Below, piece by piece: positions 34,517-42,695 of a stretch of 64,000 nucleotides of DNA. The DNA comes from Chryseobacterium sp. JV274 (lineage in GTDB: Bacteria; Bacteroidota; Bacteroidia; Flavobacteriales; Weeksellaceae). The notes beneath the pieces were generated by a model. It saw only the letters and a program-made list of their open reading frames with translations, had not been told where the DNA came from and searched no databases. The number at the start of each line of letters is the position of its first letter. The first letter of the stretch is position 1. The stretch is taken from assembly GCF_903969135.1 (NCBI RefSeq), contig NZ_LR824569.1, forward strand, positions 3,679,001 through 3,743,000, given 5' to 3'. Position numbers and translations under genes: made by a program.

Positions 34517-34807
34517 ATGATCAAAATAAATCAACTCAATAAAGAATTCGAAAGCCGTGTAAGACTGGGCATCATGTCCGTTCTTATGGTCAACGACTGG
34601 GTTGATTTTTCAGAAATGAAGGCTTTATTGGAAATTACAGATGGAAATCTTGCCAGTCACAGCAATGCGTTGGAGAAAGCAGGATATATTGAAGTAAAAA
34701 AAGAATTTGTCGGGAAGAAGCCCAAAACCTCTTATCGTGTTACACAGAGTGGAAGACAAGCATTTACCGAACATTTGGATGCTCTTGAAAAATTATTGGG
34801 ACGATAG
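34517..34807 (+). CDS. Winged-helix transcriptional regulator (HTH_27/MarR-like)
   Basis: A 96-residue one-domain regulator. The helix-turn-helix is in VDFSEMKALLEITDGNLASHSNALEKAGYIEV and the wing in KKEFVGKKPKTSYRVTQSG, as in the PF13601-type winged helix proteins. It has no ligand or metal site that I can see. It is the third gene of its operon. Identical inverted 17-bp palindromes lie at the operon's own promoter and directly downstream of this gene before the next block, which suggests autoregulation and control of both blocks. Confidence 0.9.
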   Translation: MIKINQLNKEFESRVRLGIMSVLMVNDWVDFSEMKALLEITDGNLASHSNALEKAGYIEVKKEFVGKKPKTSYRVTQSGRQAFTEHLDALEKLLGR

Positions 34808-34827
34808 TCCTATATTTTTTTGAAAAT

Positions 34828-34846
34828 TAACTTTGAATTACAAAGT
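34828..34846 (+). promoter_or_regulatory. Second copy of the 17-bp palindrome with overlapping -7 element
   Basis: ACTTTGAATTACAAAGT at 34830-34846 is the exact reverse complement of the 33.25-kb palindrome. As in copy 1, TAACTTTG (34828-34835) reads across its left half as a -7 element. The next ATG is at 34872. It sits between the regulator gene and the second block of membrane genes, so that block likely has its own regulated promoter. Confidence 0.65.
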
Positions 34847-34871
34847 ACTTTATAATTTAAATTTTAATAAA

Positions 34872-35162
34872 ATGATAACACAAAAACAAAAAACAGTCAC
34901 AATTTATGCCCTTCCATTGGTTTTACTGTGTATTCCATTGTTGGGAAATTTACTTTCTAAAGAAGTAAACTGGTCAGCTTCAGATTTTCTCATAGCAGGA
35001 GCATTACTCTTTACAACAGCTTTTTTGATCAACATGGTCAGAAATAAAATTAAAAAACAAAGTCAGAAAGTTTTGATCTGCATTTTCATTCTGCTGGCTC
35101 TTGCGTTGATCTGGGTGGAGCTTGCTGTAGGCATTTTTGGAAGTCCGTTTGCCGGAAATTAA
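34872..35162 (+). CDS. Small membrane protein, three helices
   Basis: A 96-residue hydrophobic protein with three predicted membrane helices and a basic loop (RNKIKKQSQK). The ATG at 34872 is used because the upstream in-frame start at 34833 would lie inside the operator. No family recognised. It is the first gene behind the second palindrome. Confidence 0.65.
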   Translation: MITQKQKTVTIYALPLVLLCIPLLGNLLSKEVNWSASDFLIAGALLFTTAFLINMVRNKIKKQSQKVLICIFILLALALIWVELAVGIFGSPFAGN

Positions 35163-35187
35163 TTGGTTGGATTACTTATTAAAAAAA

Positions 35188-35520
35188 ATGATGAAAGATT
35201 CAGAAATAATAAATCAAAAAATGGTAAAAGGCCAGGAAATTCTATACCTCGGTAAGTCTCTGTTTGCAGTGTTTGTGGTGTTGGGGAGCATGTGTCTTAT
35301 TGGATACCTGACAACAAAGATGGAAGAATTTGCAATAGGAGGATATATGCTGCTAATTTTTGGAACATATTTGAACTTACTGGCAATACTAGGTCTGTTG
35401 ATCTATGGCTTAGTATACAGATCAAGATTGAATGAATGTCTGAAAGCTATTGGAATTCTTTTGATCAATATACCCATTGCAATTCTTTATACAGCCATAG
35501 GGCTTAATAGTCTGCATTAA
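35188..35520 (+). CDS. Small membrane protein, four helices (paralogue of the 36.0-kb gene)
   Basis: A 110-residue protein starting at MMKDSEIINQ. It has a polar N-terminus, then three to four membrane helices, ending in AIGILLINIPIAILYTAIGL. That ending resembles SVLLLLVNIPITVLYLYIL of the protein at 36.03 kb, and both have LGKSLF/LGKRSF before the first helix. The two are probably paralogues flanking the Coq4-like gene. An earlier in-frame start overlaps the previous gene and was not used. Function unknown. Confidence 0.6.
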   Translation: MMKDSEIINQKMVKGQEILYLGKSLFAVFVVLGSMCLIGYLTTKMEEFAIGGYMLLIFGTYLNLLAILGLLIYGLVYRSRLNECLKAIGILLINIPIAILYTAIGLNSLH

Positions 35521-35532
35521 AATAAATACACT

Positions 35533-36018
35533 ATGAAAAAAATACGCATTCAGTTTTTGCTTTTTGTGTACGACAAAACTCAAAAATTATACAGAAAATA
35601 CTTTAAAAAGAAAAAAAGACAATGGCAGTTCAATGAAAAACAGCTGTTGGAATTTCAGGAAGATTCCCTGGGAAGAAAACTTGGTGAATTTTACAGAAAA
35701 CACGGCTTTTCAATGATCCCCAAAATGGAAAACCATGATGTACACCACCTGATCACCGGTTGTGGGACCAACTTTGAAGATGAAATAGCCATGCAGTACC
35801 TGTTGTTAGGAAATGGTAAGCTCAATGCACATCTTTTGGCCGCAATCGTATTAGGAACAATTATTCTGCCTGAATATGTGAAAATTTATATCAGGGCCTA
35901 TAGAAAGGGACAGAATATGCGCGCCTTTTATCACTGGGATTTTGAAGGATTGTTGAACCAGAAGTATGAACACGTAATGGATTTTATTCAACAGAAAGAA
36001 ACTGTTGTTCTTCATTAA
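35533..36018 (+). CDS. Coq4-like protein
   Basis: A 161-residue protein with the metal-binding motif of the Coq4 family: HDVHH followed by 11 residues and Glu (HDxxHx11E), in NHDVHHLITGCGTNFEDEIA. The surrounding EFYRKHGFSMIPKM and the C-terminal FYHWDFEGLL also resemble Coq4 relatives in Bacteroidota. Coq4 acts in ubiquinone synthesis in eukaryotes, but flavobacteria use menaquinone, so a different substrate is likely. It is cytoplasmic or membrane-peripheral. It lies between two small paralogous membrane proteins. Confidence 0.75.
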   Translation: MKKIRIQFLLFVYDKTQKLYRKYFKKKKRQWQFNEKQLLEFQEDSLGRKLGEFYRKHGFSMIPKMENHDVHHLITGCGTNFEDEIAMQYLLLGNGKLNAHLLAAIVLGTIILPEYVKIYIRAYRKGQNMRAFYHWDFEGLLNQKYEHVMDFIQQKETVVLH

Positions 36019-36029
36019 AACGAATTACC

Positions 36030-36347
36030 ATGAGGAAAATAAAATTCAGCCCGCTTGGGAAAAGATCATTCATCATTTCTTTTCTGTTGGGAACGCTTCT
36101 ACTGGCTGCATTTTGGTTGCTAAGAGCAGAATTTTTTATTGAGCTTGGCTTTTATTATGTACTGGTAACCGCTGTGATTAATATGTTTATTCTTCTGCAT
36201 GAGCTTATTATCTATCTTACTGATGTTTCAGATCAGAAAGCATCCGGCAATTCAGTTTTACTTTTACTTGTCAATATTCCGATAACAGTCTTGTATCTCT
36301 ATATATTGACGCAGTTTAGCTGGCTCGATGAGGTTCTCAAAATCTAA
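36030..36347 (+). CDS. Small membrane protein, three helices
   Basis: A 105-residue protein with a basic N-terminus (MRKIKFSPLGKRSF) and three to four membrane helices. Its C-terminal half resembles that of the 35.19-kb protein (NIPIT-LY). It is 11 nt downstream of the Coq4-like gene. Function unknown. Confidence 0.6.
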   Translation: MRKIKFSPLGKRSFIISFLLGTLLLAAFWLLRAEFFIELGFYYVLVTAVINMFILLHELIIYLTDVSDQKASGNSVLLLLVNIPITVLYLYILTQFSWLDEVLKI

Positions 36348-36384
36348 CTCTTTTAATCTTTTAATTTTTCAATCTTTAAATATC

Positions 36385-37755
36385 ATGAAAACACATCACT
36401 ATATATTTCTTACCGCCATCCTGTTTGTCATTGTCTTCTACGATCAGGATATGGGACTGAACCTTGGAATTCTGGGAATCATTTATGCCGTATTAACCCT
36501 GTTTAAGATTCCGGAGAAAAATAAAACAAGAACCCTGTATATTCTTTTTGCAACAAGCATTTTATCCAGTATTGCATTTGCGTGGTATGGAGATTTCCCT
36601 TCCTTTATTGCGGTGGTCAGTTCGCTGCTTTTGCTGGGATATAAATCAAAGAACAGAAGGCTGAAAATTCTCTTTTTGATTCCGGTTTTTATTGTGAATT
36701 GCTGCACTTCATTCTGCCGTTTTTTCAGTTTTGATGAATGGCTTCCCAAAAAGAATGTTCCCGGATTGTGGCAAAAGACATTCGCTTTCATTGTCATTCC
36801 GCTGGTGCTGGTTTCCGTTTTCTTTGGAATTTATTCCGCTGGAAGTGATCATTTTGCTGCCCTTTTCACAGATTATGAACTGGATATTAATCTGTGGCAG
36901 GTATTCTGTCTCTTTGTATTGGGTTTTTTTATTGCCTTCAATTACTGGAACTACGCTGTGGAAAAACTCATCTACAAAAACAACCACTTTTTGGATAATG
37001 AGTTTCAAAAAGATTCCCGGATACCGAAGGCTACCTATTCCTTTCTCGATCTCAGTGCCGAAAGAATGAGCGGAGTTATCTCTTTTGTTATGCTGAATAT
37101 TTTACTGGTCTTTTTTATTATTACTTACAATTATGAACAGTTTTATGAAGCCGTAAAAACACCCGTTCAGCTTTCAGAAGAAACCCATGAAAGAGTGAAT
37201 GCGGTAATTATGTCTATCATAATGGCTATTCTGGTTATCATGTTTTATTTTAAATCAGGATTTAATTTTGATCCGAAAGCAGGATTATTAAAAATCTTAG
37301 CCAAAATCTGGATTTTCCTCAATGTTATCCTTGTCGTGTCAGCCGCTGTTAAAAATTATGAGTACATCGTGAATTATGCATTCACTTATAAAAGACTGGG
37401 CGTTTTTGCTTTCCTGCTTTTATCAATAGTGGGTCTTGCTTTGACCTTTATTAAAATTCAAAAGAAGAAAAGAAACATATTCCTTGTCAATACAATGGTT
37501 TGGTATTTCTATGGAACCATTTTAGTATGCAGTTACTTCAATTGGGGAGGCTTCATTACTTCACAGAATATGAAAAGAAAAGATTTTGCAGTCAACTACC
37601 ATTTAACTTCTATCAATTTCAGCGAAAAAGCCCTGTTGAGGTATGCAGAAGAAAAAAATGATCAGAAACTTAAAAAGACCTTGCAGGCGAAAGTGAAAAA
37701 AGAAACCTCCAAAACATTCCTTTCAAAGATTATTTACTATCAAACCATTCAATAG
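36385..37755 (+). CDS. DUF4173/DUF4153-like polytopic membrane protein
   Basis: A 456-residue membrane protein with about 11-12 helices, beginning MKTHHYIFLTAILFVIVFYDQD. The pattern of a helical core followed by RLGVFAFLLLSIVGLALTFIKI and a soluble C-terminal tail (NYHLTSINFSEKALLRYAEEKND) is that of DUF4173-type proteins. The ATG at 36385 was preferred to an upstream start that overlaps the previous gene. The role is unknown; related proteins sit next to small regulators in many Bacteroidota. Confidence 0.75.
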   Translation: MKTHHYIFLTAILFVIVFYDQDMGLNLGILGIIYAVLTLFKIPEKNKTRTLYILFATSILSSIAFAWYGDFPSFIAVVSSLLLLGYKSKNRRLKILFLIPVFIVNCCTSFCRFFSFDEWLPKKNVPGLWQKTFAFIVIPLVLVSVFFGIYSAGSDHFAALFTDYELDINLWQVFCLFVLGFFIAFNYWNYAVEKLIYKNNHFLDNEFQKDSRIPKATYSFLDLSAERMSGVISFVMLNILLVFFIITYNYEQFYEAVKTPVQLSEETHERVNAVIMSIIMAILVIMFYFKSGFNFDPKAGLLKILAKIWIFLNVILVVSAAVKNYEYIVNYAFTYKRLGVFAFLLLSIVGLALTFIKIQKKKRNIFLVNTMVWYFYGTILVCSYFNWGGFITSQNMKRKDFAVNYHLTSINFSEKALLRYAEEKNDQKLKKTLQAKVKKETSKTFLSKIIYYQTIQ

Positions 37756-37761
37756 CCGATC

Positions 37762-38451
37762 ATGAAAAAGCTCGTTGCCTCTTCAAGGTTTAAAATCAAT
37801 ATGCTGCTGATATTGATGACTGTATTCTGTTTCAGTCTCTCTGCCTTCAGATATTATATAAGTGATACAAAGGTGTTTTTGTTTCTCAACTGGAATCTTT
37901 TTCTGGCATGGATTCCTTTATTACTAAGCTCTTTTATCCTTGCTTTTAATATCAAAAGTAAAATATCACTGATCTTTATTATTGTCGTCTGGATTTTGTT
38001 CTTCCCCAATTCACCCTATATTCTCACAGACCTCTTTCATCTGAGGGCGAGAAATTCAATACCGATATGGTATGATCTGATTGTCATTCTTTCCTATGCG
38101 TGGACGGGTCTGATCTGTGGTTTTATAAGTCTTAATGATATTGAAAAAATCCTTTCTGCTTATGGTAAGAGAAGCAGTATCAATGGGGTGATTATATTCT
38201 TTCTTTTCATGAGCAGTTTTGGAGTTTATTTGGGAAGATTTCTGAGATGGAACAGCTGGGATGTGCTCAATAATCCTTTTGGTCTGTTCTCTGATATTAT
38301 AGTACGGTTTATTTATCCGCTGGAATATACCAAGACATGGGGTGTTACTGTTTTGATGGGAATTATGCTCAATTTTATGTATTTTACATTTAAATGGGTT
38401 GAAACAAATAACGAAAGAGAATTGAAGCCGGAAAATAATTTAGTAGAGTAG
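37762..38451 (+). CDS. DUF1361 membrane protein
   Basis: A 229-residue protein with about six helices and the DUF1361 hallmark region FFPNSPYILTDLFHLRAR followed by IPIWYDLIVILSYAWTGLICG. Function of the family is unknown. It begins 6 nt after the DUF4173-like gene and ends the membrane-protein block. Confidence 0.85.
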   Translation: MKKLVASSRFKINMLLILMTVFCFSLSAFRYYISDTKVFLFLNWNLFLAWIPLLLSSFILAFNIKSKISLIFIIVVWILFFPNSPYILTDLFHLRARNSIPIWYDLIVILSYAWTGLICGFISLNDIEKILSAYGKRSSINGVIIFFLFMSSFGVYLGRFLRWNSWDVLNNPFGLFSDIIVRFIYPLEYTKTWGVTVLMGIMLNFMYFTFKWVETNNERELKPENNLVE

Positions 38452-38523
38452 GATTGGAACAGTTTTAGCATTTAATAGAGCTCACCAGAATGATATGTTG
38501 GTACATTCTTAAACTTAATTATT

Positions 38524-39063
38524 ATGAAAAAAAGCTTATTGTTGATTCCATTGATTATTATTTCATGTAAAAAAGAACCTGCCGTGACAGCAGTTAAGGA
38601 CAAGGATTCTACAATCGTAACAGAAATGCCGGATTCCGTTGTAAAAGCAGATTCTGCAGCATTGAGAAAAAGAGATTCAATTATTAACAATGCTCCCGCT
38701 ACCAAAGAAGTTTTGCGTAAAGGTGTAATGAGAACTGAAAAAGAAAGGCAGATCATAAGAACTGCGGATGCTACCCAGCTTCCTTTTACATTGGGAGAAG
38801 AATTTAAAAAAGATGATCAGGAATTGGTTTTAAAACTGACCCATTACGACCGCCCGAATATCAAAGCAAAAATTTCAACCAAAGAGAAAGATTTCAATAT
38901 CCGTTTCAATCAGATCAAACTTCCTAATGGAGACTACGATGGACCTTTCGGAAGAGAAATCACTTATGATACTCCGGGAAAAGGCGAAGTATGGCTGATT
39001 ATCGGGAAAAGTAATATGGCTTCCGGAAATACCAAGGGAAGTTTTACCATAAGTGTGGAGTAA
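38524..39063 (+). CDS. Lipoprotein of unknown function
   Basis: A 179-residue protein with a short lipoprotein signal (LLIPLIIISCKK, Cys13). After a low-complexity Asp/Ser/Ala-rich linker (about 20-75) comes a compact beta domain (LGEEFKKDDQELVLKLTHYD to GEVWLIIGKSNMASGNTKGSF). No family recognised. It is followed by another lipoprotein gene in the same orientation. Confidence 0.7.
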   Translation: MKKSLLLIPLIIISCKKEPAVTAVKDKDSTIVTEMPDSVVKADSAALRKRDSIINNAPATKEVLRKGVMRTEKERQIIRTADATQLPFTLGEEFKKDDQELVLKLTHYDRPNIKAKISTKEKDFNIRFNQIKLPNGDYDGPFGREITYDTPGKGEVWLIIGKSNMASGNTKGSFTISVE

Positions 39064-39124
39064 GACCAAATCAATTTGGTACAATTTCTGCAAACTAAAC
39101 TATGAAGTTTAAAAATTTAAAATT

Positions 39125-39637
39125 ATGAAAAATATAGTTCTAACAGCAATGGCCGCTTCAGCTGTACTCGTAAGTTGCGGAACCGTACAGTCGCTGGTTC
39201 AGAATACATTTCCCTACACAACGAATGTTTTAATTTCTACAGGTGTTCCTGCAGATAAAGAAGTTTCTTCCACTGCAACAGCTACCAATGTACAGACATG
39301 GTTTGGAGGAAATAACAATGCAAAGATTAAAGACGTAAGAATTTCAGACGCCAAAATTTCTGTGGCTTCCCCTTCAGGAGGAAATCTGAGTGCATTCAAA
39401 ACGGTTAAAATATATGTTTCATCCAACGGAACAGGAGAAAGATTGATTGCTTCACGTTCCAATATATCGACCAACTCTTCCAGCTTAAATTTGGATCTGA
39501 ATGATACAGGATTTCTGGATGAAATTGTAAAAAGCTCAGGATTGACAGTAAGAACAGTCTATGAACTGAAGAATCAAACCTCTTCAGACATGAACATTAA
39601 AGTAGCCCTGAATTTCAGCAGCGTTCCTGCGAAATAA
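39125..39637 (+). CDS. Lipoprotein of unknown function
   Basis: A 170-residue protein with lipobox AVLVSCGT (Cys18). The mature part is rich in Ser, Thr and Asn and has beta-strand phrases (FKTVKIYVSSNGTGERLI, LNLDLNDTGFLDEIV, MNIKVALNFSSVPA), consistent with an all-beta fold. No enzymatic motif is seen. It ends the plus-strand run and is followed by a strong terminator. Confidence 0.7.
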   Translation: MKNIVLTAMAASAVLVSCGTVQSLVQNTFPYTTNVLISTGVPADKEVSSTATATNVQTWFGGNNNAKIKDVRISDAKISVASPSGGNLSAFKTVKIYVSSNGTGERLIASRSNISTNSSSLNLDLNDTGFLDEIVKSSGLTVRTVYELKNQTSSDMNIKVALNFSSVPAK

Positions 39638-39658
39638 CCGGATAAAAATTGATAATAA

Positions 39659-39690
39659 AAACCCTCTTTCAGTATTCTGAAAGAGGGTTT
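39659..39690 (+). terminator. Bidirectional terminator between the lipoprotein and subtilase genes
   Basis: A 14-bp perfect stem, AAACCCTCTTTCAG paired with CTGAAAGAGGGTTT, with a 4-nt loop. It lies between two convergent genes and can serve both. Confidence 0.85.
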
Positions 39691-39720
39691 AATGTGAAGT
39701 AAAATGTATAAAAAATCTTA

Positions 39721-41379
39721 TTATAGTTTTGTGAATTTCTCAACAACCCTTCTTTGGCCTTCATTAATATTGATGATATATTGACCCATTGGCAGTTGTG
39801 AAATATCAATTTTTTCATTAGGCAAAACAGCACTTTTGATCACTGTACGCCCCTGAAGATTGATGATTTCAAAATCCAGCTTTTTGTTTTCTGTACTTTG
39901 AATAGCAAGAGTACTGCTGGATGGATTAGGGTAGATTTTAACCTCCAGCGGAGACAATGTTTTTACAGGGGTAGCAAATTTACTTTCCAATTGCAGTATC
40001 GCATTTTTTACATTAGGAAGAGGTCCGATTTTCTGACCGGTTACAGTTCCTCCCTGAGGAATTCCTGTAGAAATCAAGAGGTTTTTCATCGCAGAGGGTG
40101 TCAGGTTCTGACCTGTAGTCTGACGATAGAAAGACTGAATTAAAATAGCTGCAGAAGATACTACAGGGGTTGCAGAACTTGTCCCACTAAAATAATTATA
40201 AGTCCTGTTGTTATCATTATCATATTTGGCATAAGAACCATAGCCTGCAGCAAGAACACTGCTTCCCCAGCCCTGAACATCCACTCTGTTTCCATAAGTA
40301 CTGAAGCTTAATTTTGAATGGGTGGTATTGGGAGACCCTGCTCCTACAATGATAGCACCGCTATTTCCTCTGGCAAGATAAGTTGCATAAAACGGATCAT
40401 CCAGATTCTGATTTCCGTTACCTGCAGCGGCAATGATAATAATTCCTGAATCGGTAGCTGCTTTCGTAAGATCCCAGATTACTTTGTCATACTCTGCAGG
40501 ACAATACTGGCCGTCTTTTCCTCCTGTCTGCATTTCATATAAAATAATGTCGCCTGACTGGGAAGCATTAATAGATCTGCTCACAGCGGAAGCTCTGTTG
40601 TATCCCACAGTGGTCCATTCCATATATCCTTTTATTTCAGAAGTACTGTAGGCAGCACCCGTAAGCCCAATGTTATCTTTTATTGAACCTAAAATACTCA
40701 CCACTGCAGTTCCGTGGTCACGGTAGTTATTATTAGCTAATCCTGCATTCGGAGAATATCCCGGTTCAAGCTGTATAGAATTTTGGTTGGTAAGCATCTC
40801 ATGAGTTTTGTAAAAACCATATTCAACATCCCTTACACGAATATTCTGTCCGGTGATTCCTCTTGACCAAGCATATTTTGCATTGATTCCCGGATTGTCA
40901 TTCAGATAAGTCTGAATACTTTCCAGATCAGGTGTGGCTACAAAAGCATTTACCAAAGGAGGTTCAATAGGAGCCGCACTCATCACAGATACATATTCTA
41001 TTTCAGGGAATCTTTCAAGACTGTGAATGATTTTTTGAGTAGTTTCTTCGTTTTGAAGAGGCAGATCAGCCTTATAAATTCTTTTCAGCTTTTCTACAGA
41101 TTCTGAGGAGTTTCCAATTGCTTTGCTGCTTCTGGCCATTTCATAAAGTTTGCGGTCTGTAAAATCCAGATCGTACTTAAATGAAATGTTATTTTCTCTT
41201 GAAAATCTCTCCAGATCAGCATTTCTGCTGAATGCAGTTTTTTCTGAATTGATGCCTTTTGAAAAGCATACATAGATGATTGAATTTTGATCCTGATTAA
41301 GTTTGGGCTGGCTTTCCTGACCAAAAGATAGGGAAGAGCAGAACGCAAACAATGCGAAAAGGTTGATTTTTGTTTTCAT
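39721..41379 (-). CDS. Subtilisin-like (S8) secreted protease with T9SS type A tail
   Basis: A 552-residue exported protease. Signal peptide to about residue 20, then an N-terminal propeptide-like region, then the S8 catalytic domain: Asp in RVRDVEYGF, His in NYRDHGTAVVSIL, oxyanion Asn in IAAAGNGNQN and Ser in FSGTSSATPVVSSA. The C-terminal 75 residues are a T9SS sorting domain (KIYPNPSSSTLAI, INLQGRTVIKS, LPMGQYIINI). It is secreted through the outer membrane and probably used for protein degradation. Single gene with no obvious partner. Confidence 0.93.
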   Translation of the reverse strand: MKTKINLFALFAFCSSLSFGQESQPKLNQDQNSIIYVCFSKGINSEKTAFSRNADLERFSRENNISFKYDLDFTDRKLYEMARSSKAIGNSSESVEKLKRIYKADLPLQNEETTQKIIHSLERFPEIEYVSVMSAAPIEPPLVNAFVATPDLESIQTYLNDNPGINAKYAWSRGITGQNIRVRDVEYGFYKTHEMLTNQNSIQLEPGYSPNAGLANNNYRDHGTAVVSILGSIKDNIGLTGAAYSTSEIKGYMEWTTVGYNRASAVSRSINASQSGDIILYEMQTGGKDGQYCPAEYDKVIWDLTKAATDSGIIIIAAAGNGNQNLDDPFYATYLARGNSGAIIVGAGSPNTTHSKLSFSTYGNRVDVQGWGSSVLAAGYGSYAKYDNDNNRTYNYFSGTSSATPVVSSAAILIQSFYRQTTGQNLTPSAMKNLLISTGIPQGGTVTGQKIGPLPNVKNAILQLESKFATPVKTLSPLEVKIYPNPSSSTLAIQSTENKKLDFEIINLQGRTVIKSAVLPNEKIDISQLPMGQYIININEGQRRVVEKFTKL

Positions 41380-41581
41380 ACGATTTTGTTAAATGGTTGT
41401 AAATCAGTTTTGATTTATCCCAAAAATAATAATAAAATAAAAACAAATCACATTTTTGTGAATTTATTTTTTGTTTTTTTATTTCTCCTTTGTATAAAGA
41501 CTCTTATCAATTTTTTATGATAAACTTCACCGCTTTTGAAACCTGTGGGGTTGGGAAAATAGACCTTCTATGATTACAAAA

Positions 41582-41606
41582 AACCATCCAGGATCACTGA
41601 ATGGTT
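41582..41606 (-). terminator. Terminator after the dtd-linked membrane gene
   Basis: Stem AACCATCCAG paired with CTGAATGGTT with one mismatch, a 5-nt loop, and on the minus strand a following T-rich stretch. It lies 26 nt beyond the stop of the minus-strand gene at 41632. Confidence 0.6.
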
Positions 41607-41631
41607 GTGTTGAGGTATGTAGGTTTAATTT

Positions 41632-42237
41632 TTAAAAATCATCAAACCAGTTTAATGTGTTCTTATGGTAAATTACTTTCTGCTTATTCATGATCCGGTA
41701 CTGAATACCCATACTGTCCTGATTGACATTGATGAGTTTTGCTTTCTGGATCGGCAGGCTTTTATCATCTAAATAAGTCTCATTAGAAGACCATACTATT
41801 TTTTCTATAATGCTTGAATAAGGAATTCTTGAGATTTGTTTTTCAAAGATTCCTTCTTTCTTGTAAATCGTAATAAGCGGTTTGTAAAGTGCTCCCGGAC
41901 GTCCTCTTTCCATTCTGTAAGTATCATTCAGGTGAATTCGCTGGTCACAGCCTATAGTTGAAAAATAATGGAGGATGCCAAAAAAGGGAATCATCATAGG
42001 TAAAATGCTGAGAACGATTCCTGAGATTAAAAGACCAAAATATACTTTAATCACTTTTTTATTCCAAAACCTGATAATGATAAAAATGGTCATCAACAGC
42101 CAGAGCCAGTTAATGATTTTATCAACGTAATATCCGGCGAAGCTATAGTTGTTCAGGCTTAATACTATTCCAAACAGGAAAATTAAAGTCACTGCAAGAT
42201 AAGCAATGACTATATTTTTGTTACTCATTTCTGTCAT
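41632..42237 (-). CDS. Membrane protein of unknown function
   Basis: A 201-residue protein with three to four N-terminal helices (to about residue 90) and a soluble C-terminal half (RMERGRPGALYKPLITIYKKEG, then EKIVWSSNETYLDDKSLP). No family recognised. The start codon directly abuts the dtd stop codon, so it is translationally coupled to dtd; an alternative start three codons inside (MSNKN) would leave a small gap. Confidence 0.65.
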   Translation of the reverse strand: MTEMSNKNIVIAYLAVTLIFLFGIVLSLNNYSFAGYYVDKIINWLWLLMTIFIIIRFWNKKVIKVYFGLLISGIVLSILPMMIPFFGILHYFSTIGCDQRIHLNDTYRMERGRPGALYKPLITIYKKEGIFEKQISRIPYSSIIEKIVWSSNETYLDDKSLPIQKAKLINVNQDSMGIQYRIMNKQKVIYHKNTLNWFDDF

Positions 42238-42687
42238 TTAGCCTTTGGTAACCGAATCCATTACGATCGTGACAGGTCCATCGTTGACCAGAGAAACCTT
42301 CATGTCCGCTCCGAAGATTCCACTTTCCATCTTTAATCCGGATTGCGCTATTTCTTCTTTAAAATAATCAAAAAGAGGTATAGCTTTATCAGGTTTTGCT
42401 GCTTTTATGAAAGACGGGCGATTGCCTTTTTTGTAATCTGCAATCAATGTAAATTGGCTGATGCAAAGGATTTCTCCTGAAATATCTTTGACAGAAAGAT
42501 TAAGTTTACCCTCTTCATCTCCAAAGATTCTTAGGTTTAAAACCTTCTGTACAAGCCAGTCTGCATCTGTTTTTTCATCATTTTCATCCACACCTACCAG
42601 CAGCATTAATCCTTTTCCGATTTCACCAACAATTTTTCCGTCTACTTTTACACTGGCTTCAGAGACTCTCTGTATAACGATCTTCAT
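42238..42687 (-). CDS. dtd: D-aminoacyl-tRNA deacylase
   Basis: A 149-residue enzyme that removes D-amino acids (and glycine from tRNA-Ala) from mischarged tRNAs in the cytoplasm. Key motifs are present: MKIVIQRVSEASVKVDG at the start, the SQFTL motif, and the Gly-cisPro motif NDGPVTI near the C-terminus. Length is typical. Middle gene of a three-gene minus-strand run with a lipoprotein upstream and a membrane protein downstream. Confidence 0.97.
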   Translation of the reverse strand: MKIVIQRVSEASVKVDGKIVGEIGKGLMLLVGVDENDEKTDADWLVQKVLNLRIFGDEEGKLNLSVKDISGEILCISQFTLIADYKKGNRPSFIKAAKPDKAIPLFDYFKEEIAQSGLKMESGIFGADMKVSLVNDGPVTIVMDSVTKG

Positions 42688-42695
42688 TTTGTATT

